A DNA stretch of 64,000 bases from Myrica gale. Its lineage: Eukaryota > Streptophyta > Magnoliopsida > Fagales > Myricaceae. A program made the position numbers and the translations under genes. Positions 11,102 through 21,700 of this stretch are shown one piece after another. The notes beneath the pieces are model-generated. The model was not told where the DNA came from. It was given only the letters and a program-made list of their open reading frames with translations, and did no database searches. The stretch covers positions 14,580,001 through 14,644,000 of the forward strand of contig OZ005604.1 in the NCBI GenBank assembly GCA_963930655.1, in the 5' to 3' direction. The stretch's first letter is position 1. Every line of letters starts with the position of its first letter.

Positions 11102-11606
11102 TCAAATTTCACATATTATTGTTGTATAATACTCAATTTTCTCTTTACACAATTGTTTACTTATTTGTAAAGATAATGATTGAAAAATATAACAATCTAA
11201 CCATAGTTTTTAATGTATCCAAAGCTTAATACAAGATTATATAACAAGTTTAAATGCTTAAGGAAGACCAATAGAGTTTTATATCAAATTTAAGTATCAA
11301 TTGTGTCATAACTTTTACAACAGATCAAGTTTCAGAAGAAAGAACTCAAATCTTTTTAAGATGCAAAAGGCAATAAAATAACAACCAGCATAGGAAGTGA
11401 GAAAATAAAATAAAATAAAAATTGAGGTATCCAACTCAATCCGATTCTAGATTATCAATTTAGCTCAAATACTAAAATCTTACACATAATTATGCCCTAA
11501 ATTTGTTTTTGGTTAAATAATTTACTTATTTAAGCTTTTTAATTATGCATATTTAACAATTTATCAATGTTAATCTAATTAGATTGAATATTTTTGTGTC
11601 TTAAAC
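11102..11606. repeat. Dispersed repeat A, copy 2
   Basis: It matches 6088-6430 plus 6885-7041 (see copy 1) without the 450-bp interruption. It lies between the two MATE fragments, so it probably inserted into or was copied together with that duplication. Confidence 0.65.
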
Positions 11607-11610
11607 TCAT

Positions 11611-11895
11611 AGGCCGAGATCATTCAATCTCCATTGTAGCGCACAGATACTCACTATGGCTAATCTCTCGCATGTTCTCATACGCTATACTTCAATCACT
11701 AATTCGCTACTTCCAGGCGCAAAGCTTGATCCTTCCAACACACTTTACTTCATGTACAACTCTATGTCTCCATATACCTCTTTGTTGGGCTATAGTTTTA
11801 AAAGTGGATTAATTGAGAAGTGTTGCAGCTGCATTAGCCATTCGTTTATCATCATGGTTAAATGTGTTCTTTCCTGGATTATACATGAAGTATCC
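11611..11895 (+). pseudogene. MATE/DTX transporter fragment, copy 2
   Basis: One frame reads FSYAILQSLIRYFQAQSLIL followed by FTSCTTLCLHIPLCWAIVLK, the MATE segment just upstream of SYWLNV. A shift of frame then continues to FPGLYMKY. Nucleotide identity to 10447-10730 is high (shared taatctc, gttctcata, tatacttcaatcactaattcgctact). Similarity stops at about 11895, where the minus-strand Copia gag begins, so the Copia fragment cuts or abuts the MATE copy. Confidence 0.75.
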
Positions 11896-11904
11896 TCATC
11901 ATCC

Positions 11905-12710
11905 TCAAATGCTATGAGGCGTTGGTTATTTCTCCATCATCTTCTTCCTCGGTGGAGGAGGAGCTTTCATTGCCAACATTCCAAGATGTCTTTTGTATTT
12001 GAGGCTTCTCTTCTCTTTCTTTCTTTCTTTTGAGGAAGTTCTTGAACATTCTAGTCATCAAGATAATGTCTTCCTCATCATCATCTTCATCTTCGATTAT
12101 GGAGGATTTATGAGTGATTCTCATCTTCTTTTTGCTCTCATCTTCATTTTCGAGCATTTGGATCTCATGAGTCATTAAGGATCTAATGAGCTCGTCTAAA
12201 GGAAGCTTGGTGAGGTCCTTGGCTTCTTGTATGGTGGTCACTTTGGCCTCCCATGACTTTGGTAGTGACCTAAATATTTTTCTCACCAAATCGGAGTTAG
12301 TATAAGATTTACCAAGTGCATTTAAAAAATTTATAATAGTGGTAAATCTATAATACATGTTAGAAATGGATTCCTCGGGTGTCATTTTAAATAACTCATA
12401 ATTATGAACAAGCATGTTGATTTTTAACTCTTTGACTAGACTTGTTCCTTCACGAGTAATTTCTATAGTATGTCATATATCTCAAGCATTTGAGCAAGAT
12501 GCAATTTTATTAAACTCTCATCTATCTAATGCACAATATAATATGTTTAATGGCTCTTGCATCTAGAGAGATTTTCATTTTATCATTTGCATCATATTTG
12601 TTTTCGCTTTTGAGGGTTTCAACCTCTCTAACTTTCTTTGTGGGCACATGTGGTCCATTTAAAATGCATATCCACAAATCAAAATCAATAGATTGTAAAT
12701 AAATACTCAT
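11905..12710 (-). pseudogene. Copia-type gag fragment (UBN2/DUF4219)
   Basis: Read on the minus strand, 12710-12522 encodes a gag N-terminus (DFDLWICILNGPHVPTKK), and 12415-11912 continues with the UBN2 region: MTPEESISNMYYRFTTIIN, LGKSYTNSDLVRKIFRSLP, SWEAKVTTIQEAKDL and LDELIRSLMTHE. A break separates the two pieces. The C-terminal part is charged (acidic runs, KKKMR). The element ends at about 11905 against MATE sequence, so protease, integrase, reverse transcriptase and the 3' LTR are gone. Confidence 0.85.
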
Positions 12711-12860
12711 CCTAACTTTTTAATATGCATAATCACCTCCATTAAAAAATAGTGGTCTAAGTGTGGAAAATCCTTCAACTCGAGTGTTGAAACTTGAAAT
12801 TGTCATTATAACTCAAGATTGTTAAATCTTGTATAATGAGCACCAAGCTCTGATACCAAT

Positions 12861-14031
12861 TGATAGTCATAGGATTAAGGCAACCCAAGAGGGGGTGAAT
12901 TGGTTTTCTAAACTTTTCACTTTTAACCCTCAAACATGTGTTTGCAAAGTAAAGCCTACTTTAGTACAAATATATAATATGCAATCAGAGTAAATATGTG
13001 TTAAAAGTAAATAGTAGGGATAGAGAAACAAACACGTGATTTTTAGGTGGTTCGACAAACTTAGGTGGTTCAACAAACCCGCCTACATCCACCCATCAAG
13101 CTCCTTCACCAAGCCTTGAGGTTTTTCACTATCTTCCAATAGCTTACACTCTAGCTTCCGGGTGCTAGAGAACCGTACAAGTGTTTTTCGAGGCTCAAAA
13201 CTCAAACTCACCCAAGTGGTTTTTCTGGCTCACCACTCACAAAGAATGGATATGAAAGTAGATAGCTCTATCTTGATTCACCAAAAAATAAGGATATGTA
13301 AATGTGTTTTGTGTGAATGATATGAGAAATATAGAATAGAAAAGTTTATAATATTTCTCAAGTAGTAGAAATGGTATGTGGTCGTTGGTTATTGATTTCA
13401 AACATTATGGATGTGTATTTATAGGTCATATGAAAACTAGCCGTTTATAGCCGTTGGGAGTTGTCTGTTAAAACGAGTGGGTCGACCACTACATGAACTG
13501 GTCGACCGCTTAAAGTTACCGTTACCCCAACGGTTATATTGTCAGAAGCTCGTAAATCTTTTTTAAAACCAACCGATTGACCGCTATACCAAGCGGTCGA
13601 AGGCCGATCGACCGCTTCAACTTAAGCACAGTCTGGTTATTTTAAAAACATGTTCTTGCCTACTTTTAAACACCCAATTTTAAAGTCTTAATTCTCATAA
13701 GTATATGAGAGGTTTGAGAATATGTTTGAGGTGTTTTGAAGCCTTTAAAAATATTTTAATCTTTCAAACAAAATTTAAAACGGTTTATGCACGTTTTGAA
13801 AGATATGAAAGTGTGATTCATAATCCTTGTCTAAAGTGGAACAAAGAGTTACAAGGATATACCCTAAGGTCTTGAATCTTCACTTTTGAGCTCATTGCAT
13901 CTTCTTGTTCTTCTTTCTTCAAGACTTTGGCTCTTTCATCAATTCATCTTTGTCTTTGAAGATGTGCATTTTATAAACTTAATCTATTTATTGAAATCAT
14001 CAAAATCTCGATTGTGCACAAAAGCCAACAT
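12861..14031 (-). mobile_element. 5' LTR of the minus-strand Copia-type element
   Basis: On the minus strand the primer-binding site TGGTATCAGAGC (12847-12858 on the plus strand as gctctgatacca) lies directly next to the LTR edge, which begins on the plus strand as TGATAGTCATAGG. The motif ggcaacccaagagggggtgaattgg is common in plant Copia LTRs. The interior repeats the string ggtcgaccgct in both orientations. The far edge is placed near ccaaca at 14031, where Ty3-type sequence appears to begin. That edge is uncertain by tens of bases. Confidence 0.65.
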
Positions 14032-14870
14032 TTGTGACCATCGGGGTCTGTGACCGTTGATGATTTTTCTACGTTGTGTGGCCTAGGATATTTTTGTTAC
14101 AACTTGTATTTTGGATTTAGTATGCTTCGCTATATTTTCTTGACTTCGGTTATTGTTATAAAATTATTATTCCCCCTACCCTGTTGATTCACTACTTACT
14201 GAGTTAGTTATAACTCATCACTTATTTCCCAATCTTTAAAATTTGGCAGTTGGTGACAATGAGTAAAAGAAGACCTCACATTAGAAATTTTGTGGAAGAT
14301 GCAATGTGCAGGAATAATGAATAAAGGGTCTTTTGGAGACTATAGTAGTGATTATTTCAATTTGGAGACTTTAATAGTGATTATTTCAATTTGGAGACTT
14401 TAATAGTAATTATTTCAATTTGGAGACTTTAGTAGCATTATTTTAATTTGAAAAATTGTTTATTGTATATTTATTAAATGTTGAATTTGAGAATTTTATC
14501 GTAGTGCTCTAACTAAACATTTGAGATTTATTTTTCTCAAAATGTTATTTGTTAGGTTCCAAGTGTGAAATTTCATTATTATGAGAGAATAAATTTTCTT
14601 TTAGGATTTCTTGGTTTAAAAAATTGCTTGTGAGCATGGTGGAAAATATCATTTTCAAGCAAAACTCTATCCATTACTTTTGGGTATTGGCATTACAAGT
14701 GGTATCAGAGTATTGGTTTATGATTCTATAGACTCTTAAGAAGATTGAATTGAAGTCAGAGCATAGGTTTGTGATTATGTAGACTCTTATGAACATATTG
14801 ATGAAATTCAAAGCATAAGATTAAAATCGAGGAGGAAAATATTCCTTTTTAAGGGCAGACTTTCAAAATG
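14032..14870 (+). mobile_element. Ty3/Gypsy-type LTR and leader remnant
   Basis: The block begins tgtgaccatcggggtctgtg, contains cttactgagttag (a motif also seen in the LTR-like region at 59120-59150, there in reverse), and ends in a primer-binding site, tggtatcagagt, at about 14700-14711. Short duplicated leader sequence follows (agcataggtttgtgattatg-like). No gag or pol frame remains. Assignment to the Del/Tekay-like group is inferred from the LTR motifs. Confidence 0.5.
14332..14447 (+). repeat. 29-bp tandem repeat, four copies
   Basis: The unit tttggagacttta plus tagtgattatttcaa is repeated four times with a few substitutions, the last copy being more diverged. It sits inside the Ty3-type LTR remnant. 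Confidence 0.8.
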
Positions 14871-14974
14871 TATCAATGTTCATCTCTAGTAAGATCTTAC
14901 TATTGAAATATACATAACGTTGTGTATATTTCAATATTAAGATCTAAATAAAGGGTGAACATTGATGTATTTTT
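14865..14974. repeat. Near-perfect palindrome (fold-back element)
   Basis: The left arm (14865-14919) and right arm (14920-14974) are inverted copies. Both contain caatgttca, gatctt and attgaaatatacat, with only a few mismatches and essentially no loop. The transcript would form a hairpin of about 50 bp. This is compatible with a very short fold-back MITE; a small-RNA precursor is possible but unsupported. Confidence 0.75.
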
Positions 14975-15234
14975 ATAGTTTGCAGGATAAAAAAATAACG
15001 ATTTCACCATTTATTTATCATATTTAACAGAATGAGTGATTTCACGTTGACATCAAATTTACTTACTCACAAAATAATAATAATAATCTTTCGGCCTATC
15101 TTTTGAGATATTAATTTTCTTAAATTTTGTTCGTGAAATATATTACATTTATGTATAAGCATGAAATAGTTTCTGTTTTTCCTTGCAAAATAATTATGTT
15201 ATGAGTATTAGGATTCATCAAATTGTTAGTTTTA
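14975..15234. other. AT-rich intergenic, nothing recognised
   Basis: Low-complexity AT-rich sequence without gene signals. Confidence 0.4.
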
Positions 15235-15425
15235 CCTTGTGTTTGTTTGTAAAATTTTGGAGTGATTAAAATTTTATAGTGTTGGGGTTGGTGAAAAAAC
15301 GAAGAGATAAATTATTTAAATAAATTTTTTATATTTTGATATATTCGAGTTGTGAAAAAATAAAGAAAAATAATTCTATGTAGTTATTTGATTATGACTA
15401 AAATTTTAGGGTAACCAAAATTTTA
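15235..15425. mobile_element. MITE copy, GGTGTTTG family
   Basis: The motifs gttggggttggtgaaaaa, gagataaattattt, tttttatatttt and ctaaaattttagggt follow the same order as in the element at 22765-22943. The ends are degenerate. It lies about 330 bp upstream of the RPN1 start codon. Confidence 0.55.
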
Positions 15426-15587
15426 AAAATAAAAGTCATGTAAAAATTGGTGTGTAATTAGTGTCATCGTGATAGAAGTCAAGTCAGAGTAAAGAAACAA
15501 AGAAAAGAAAAGCAGAAATAGTAGAACGCAGAAGAACAAACAGAATTAGGATAAAAGCACTACTTCAGTGCTTAAGTTGTCGATCGT

Positions 15588-15595
15588 TATAAATA
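15588..15595 (+). promoter_or_regulatory. TATA box of the RPN1 gene
   Basis: TATAAATA lies 162 bp upstream of the start codon, giving an expected leader of about 130 nt. The 12-bp palindrome ctgtttaaacag lies between it and the ATG at 15638-15649. Confidence 0.55.
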
Positions 15596-15756
15596 CGAAG
15601 GCAGCCCTTTGCTTTCTTGTTCCCTAGGTCACTCCATCTGTTTAAACAGGAGAGCACTCAACCCATTTATACGCACAGACTCACACCCGCTCAGACTGAG
15701 GAAAAAAGCCACACAAGCACGCGCGTTCTTTCTTGGGTGAGATATCGTTGTTAACC

Positions 15757-18700
15757 ATGGCGCCGGATCCAAATGCCAGAGGAAGCGGGACGACTCCGTC
15801 GAAGGAGCTCAAGAAGAAGAAGGATGACAAAAAGGAGGAGGATCTGGTGGGTTTGGTTTTGTGGATTCAGCTATTGCTTGCGTTTCCTTGTAATCCTTTT
15901 GAAAAAAGGGAGAAGGGGAAGTTTTTGCTATGAGGCTTGAATTATTTGAACGTTGTGTAGGTTAACAAATTCACTTTAAATTGTGTGTCCTGGAGCTTTT
16001 CTGGTTGGGTTTGATTTCATCTAGAGTCACAGAAGTTTTAAAATCTTTTTTACTTTGTTTTTCCTTTTGACATTACCACTTTTATGTGTTGCAGTCCGAT
16101 GAGGATTTGGCGCTGAAACAGCAATTGGAGTTATATGTGGAAAGGGTTCAGGATCCTGATCCGGGGTTGCAGAAGGCTGCGCTTGAGAGCATGAGGTTAT
16201 CCATTTTTCTTTTGGTTATTTATGAGTCAGTTTTCTTTCTTGGGTAGGGTTAACAAATGGTGCTTGGTTTAGGGCTTCAAATGATTACTATGTCCTCCCA
16301 TTTTGTTGTAATTCATGAGTTTTTGCTCTGTGGCTCTTTATATGTCAATTGTTTGGTTGTTGAAAGAGGGGTTTTAATTACCTTTTAATGTTGAGGTCAT
16401 TCTGTGTGAGAGGAGGATTCGAAAATAGTCTTGTTAAACATATGTGGGATTTGTGTTTATGTGGCGGTCACTAGGGTCATGATATTGCTTACGTGCTGGA
16501 TGTGGTTAGCATAGTCTCAGGCAGTGAGAAAGGGTATTGAAGCTTCTGTCATCTGGTGAAATAGTATAAGGCTCAAGCTTCTTTTCAAATATTGTATAAC
16601 ATTTAGCAATGAAAGCAGGGTATAATGAACTGAAAATGGAGCAAATGAAACGTTTAATGACTTGCCTATGTTTAAGCTGAAAAGTGAAAGCCAAAGAATC
16701 TGTTTATCTTCACGTTAATATCTCCATCGGTTTTTAAATCACTGAGCGTTTGACATCAATTCATAGGCTGTATAAGTATTCTTCAGCTATAATGCCATCA
16801 CATGCACAAAAGAACAAGTGTGAGCCTTTGTACCACATGGTCCTACACATTCTAAATGTGCAATGGCAAATAGTAGTGGATATCTGAGGTCTTTGTCTTC
16901 CAATAAGGCTGCAAAGAGAAATTAACAATTAAATGTGAGTAAGAGACTATTGTTAGAATATGACATCGTTTCTGGTTTTTAATAAAATCTTGAGCTTCAA
17001 AAAAAAAAAAAGAAGCTAGCATGGCATTTTTGACTGGTTACTCCAGAAGGTCCTCTTCAGATGGTTGGTCTTTGTAGTAGTGAGCATATCCAAGGTTCTG
17101 GTTCTGACAATCAGCATGGAATTTGCGAGCAAAAATGCTTGCACTACGAGTGTCACATAATGTGGCTTGACAACATGTAAAATTCCATCTTGCAGGCAGG
17201 AAATTCGAACCTCTACTAGCTCCATGACCTCAGTCCCAAAGCCGTTGAAGTTTCTTCGTCCGCACTACGGAACTTTGAAAGCATATTATGAGACAATGAA
17301 GGGTTCAGATTTGAAGGTATATTATGTTTGGCTGGACAGTCAACTATAGCATCATACGATAGCCTATCTAATTGTCTTACATGTGAATTCGTGAATTCAG
17401 AAATACTTAGCGGACATCCTATCGGTTTTGGCACTCACCATGTCTGCGGAGGGTGAACGGGTATGAAGTGTTGTTTTATGATTCCCCCCCCCCCCGCCTG
17501 TTTTTGGGGTTAAGCTTAGTACTTTCAATATGATGACCACTTAAGTTGAGTTTGTGTTGCTATTTCATTTGTAATGCCTAATTCTTCCGGTTAAACAATT
17601 TTGTGTTGTATACATCCTCATGCATATCATTGGAGCAACAACTTGACAAGATATTTGGTGGTCAATGTTTCTGTCAGATTGCTGTCCAAAAATGTCCATT
17701 ATAACTGCATATCAAATCAAATTATTTTTTCGTTGCCACTCTTTCAGGAGAGCCTAAAGTACAGATTGTTGGGTTCAGAAGGTGACATAGGTTCATGGGG
17801 CCATGAGTATGTGAGGTGAGCATTATCTGATTAAAACAGTTGTGGTCAGCATTGGGTTTCAGGGTAATACATCTGTTTGTTCTGGTCTGCTTTTCGAACA
17901 GTGTAGGTTCTAAAAGTCTTCTAAATAGCACTGATTGAAGTTCTTTCTATTGACACATGTTTTCCTCACTGGTATCTTTTTTCTAACCAGGAATTTAGCT
18001 GGAGAAATTGCACAAGAGTATTTAAAGCGACAGGTTAGAAATCAGTCTTGTTATCATGGTTTTAGATGCTGGATAATTCTTGTAACAAACCTTTCAAGAA
18101 CTGGAAGTAACGAATGGAAATTGAATGTATCAATCATTCTGGCTTTTCTAGTAGCCACACTCCAAACAACGAATTTCTCTGCAAATGGCTATTCCTTTTT
18201 TCTTCTCATATTTATACAGCTTCTATTACAACAACCAAAGGCTTGCAGTTAACAACTAACCATTCGTCTATAACACTGCCCATCGGCTGGGCCCATCTCT
18301 AACTTTCCATATCAGCTTCTGGAACCTTCCATTTCCTCTTCCCCTTTCTTTCCCTTTTCGAAAGGTCTTCACAACAAACTGTTACTTTACCCTCCCCATG
18401 AAAACACGCTGCTCGCAAGGTGTGTTTCTTTTTTTTTTCCTTCTTTTCCTCTTCTTCCGCTCCCTCATTTTCTCCTTTCTTTCTTCATGTACAGGATCAT
18501 TGTGAACAATATGATTGTGAGAAAATCGAACAAAAAGAGAACATACAACAAACAAGTGACATTCAAAGCAGCAGGGAATTAGGAATCCAAGAGCAGGTTG
18601 TAAAGCTCCCGCCCCACAAACTTCTCTCTTTATGTTAGAGAATGAGAGCACCAGATTTCTGTCTTCCAAATCTTATGCTTTGTTTGCTCCAATATATTCT

Positions 18701-21700
18701 ACCTTTCGCCCCTCCATTTCTTTGATCTCCTCTTCAAATTTTTCTTCCATGCATTCTTCTGACTGCGGATCTTCAAGCTCTTCTTCAAGTATTTACTAAC
18801 AGATAATGAATTGTTCTTGCATCACTTTGTTGCCTCTTTGTAGATCCTTGAGTAATTTTTTGATTTTAAAGTACTGTGCGAGCAAATCCATTGTCAGATT
18901 GTTGCTCTGATACGAATTGTAACAAACCTTTTAAACTGGAAGCAACAAATTGAAATTGAATGTAACAATCGTTTTGTCTTTTCAAGTAGCCACACTCCAA
19001 ACTACGAATTTCTCTGCAAATGCCTTTTCATGCCCTATTCCTTTTTTTTTCTTCTTCTTGTATATACAGCTTCTCCTATTACAATGACCAAATGCCCATA
19101 ATTCTTGTCCTTTGCAATTGGCCCAGTTAACAACTAATAACCCGTCTATCACATAGCCCATCAACTAGGCCCATCTCTATCTTTTCATATCAGTTTCTGG
19201 AACCTTCCATTTTCTCTCTTTTTTCGAGAGGCCTTCACAACTAACTGGTACAGTTCTTTAGCATTTTCTCACAAAAAACTGGTTTTCGATGCTGGATCAT
19301 TCTATAATCTTCTCTTGTAACTGGTGAATAATGCTCTCTATTCATGTGCATATGCAGCTTAAAGCATTAGAACATGGTTTTGGTGCACATTTATAAACCC
19401 ATGGGTAAAATCATTTTTGGTCATTAAGTTTTACACTGTTTTTATAATAGGTCCTTGGGTTTTCAAACTGAAAATTTTAGTCCTTGAGTTTTGGGCTTTT
19501 AAAGAAAAATTTATTTTGTCAGCTCTCTGTCCAGCCCACTAACGGTAGAAGATCACCTCAGCAAAAATTAATCACATGAGGCCTCCACTTGTCCAATAAG
19601 TGAAATGGTGAGTGCGTGAGAGGGAGGACGAGTTTGGGTCGTGCAAGTTGGACGGCAGTGCTTTGTGGGACATGGGTGGACAGTGGGTCTTGGTTCGTCA
19701 AATGTGGTCAGCGTGGCTTATTGGATAGGAGGGTTGGGCTACTGATTTGGATTTATGGTGAGGTGGACCATCTGTTGAAAGTGGGTTGGACAGAGCTTAT
19801 AGAAAGACTCTTTTTTAAAGAGCCCAAAATCAAAGACTAAAAGTTGTGGTTTAAAACCCAAAAACCTATTGTGAAAAAAGAGCAAAACTCAAGGACCAAA
19901 AATGATTTTTCTTTAAAAACAAATTAAAGTGCTTGATCTCTCTTGTATAATCTCATGCATACGTGCTTCCATAACTCCAATGGTATGTATGGCTTGGCAT
20001 TGTGTTGGAGTTGTATTACATCTTTGATGCTCATTCGACTGAGTTCTTTTTCCAGCATCTGTGGTTAGTTATGGGACATCCTGGGCTAATAGTTTTCACA
20101 ATTATGTTGGATGTTGTGTCATTGATTATGATAACTTATTCTTAGCTATCATTTAACTCTGTTTCTTGTTGTATACAATATCAGAGTGAGGAACCTCCTA
20201 TTGATGATCTCATGGAGCTTGTTCAACAAATAGTTGCTTTCCACATGAAGGTATGATTTAATAATTACTTGGATCACAAAATGTGATAGGGGTATTTTTT
20301 TTGCACCTAATCTAGCCTTATTGCACTGCAGCACAATGCAGAACCCGAAGCTGTTGACCTTTTAATGGAGGTACTAAGTAGTATTGCTCTTGAAGTCTTC
20401 TTTTCTAGCAATATCATGCAGAAATTCATCAATGCTTGAGCCCCTTCTGTATACTTAAAATTCAGTTCATGTCCCCCCACTTTTTGGTGTTTATTCCTTC
20501 TTTGATGAATTCCAGGTTGAAGACCTTGATCTTTTAATTGAGCATGTGGATAAGACGAATTTCAAAAGGACGTGTCTCTACCTGACCAGTTCAGCAAGGT
20601 AAGTGCAATTATTCCATAACTTGTGGAGAGGGTGATCCAAAAGATACATAGTTAAACACCTCCAAACCAAATTAGGAACGGAAAAGCATTGAAGTTAGTA
20701 GTCCAGCTCTACGTATGAATGGGTTGGAAGGTATGGTTGTGGGTAGATCTATCAGATGTTTGGATATAACCTACCAATCAGAATAAGTATACACGCACAA
20801 ACAGACTATGAGTTCTGGTTTGGCTATTTATTGTAAAATTTGTGGTCAAGTTACATGGACCATTACTTCTCAGTTTTAATAAATAAACGAGATATTTTCA
20901 GTGGGACTGAGGGGAAAAAAACATAGGTAAGCCCTGAGTTTTGTGTTGGTGGAGACTTTGAAGTGAGCTTGATCTAGGATTGGGAGCTCCTTGCTTCATA
21001 ATTTTTTTGATCACAAATGAACTGGCTCTGGAGTACAAGATATCATGTCTTTTGTCATGTGTTATCACATTGATCTTGATCTCTTTCTTTCTCTCTGCCT
21101 TGGTCACATTTCACATCGAAGCAGATACCTCGCCGGCCCTGATGATATGTTGGTCCTGGATATTGCCTACATGATTTATTTAAAATTTGAAGAGTACCCA
21201 AATGCACTTCAGATTGCCCTATACCTGGATAACCTGCAGGTCTGTACTTTGTTAGAACTTCGTATGCTTTTTTAATCCTTACTTTCATGACTGTACAATT
21301 GTGAACGCTGTTAGTACATGTGTATATATTGGGTGATCTGCGGCTTGAGAATTAAGTTTCTTTAGTGATTGGAAATACATACTCATCAGAACATATTATC
21401 TTTATACTCAATATTACCATATGGTCTGGGTCTAATGGTTGAAAGTATCTGGTGGCAGTATGTGAAGCAGGTATTTACATCATGTGACAATTTGCCACGA
21501 AAGAAGCAATTCTGTTACATCCTTGCTCGACATGTAAGTCTTTAGTTTTTTGATAGTTTTGAAGCTTTTTGTTAACATTGTTGACAAACTTGTTTATCTT
21601 GATGAGTTTCTCTTAGCGTCTAGGTTGCATCTTGCATTCTTTATCAAACAGACTCTTCAGCATCCTCCTGCATCTTGCTAGGATTATATGGGTGGACAGA

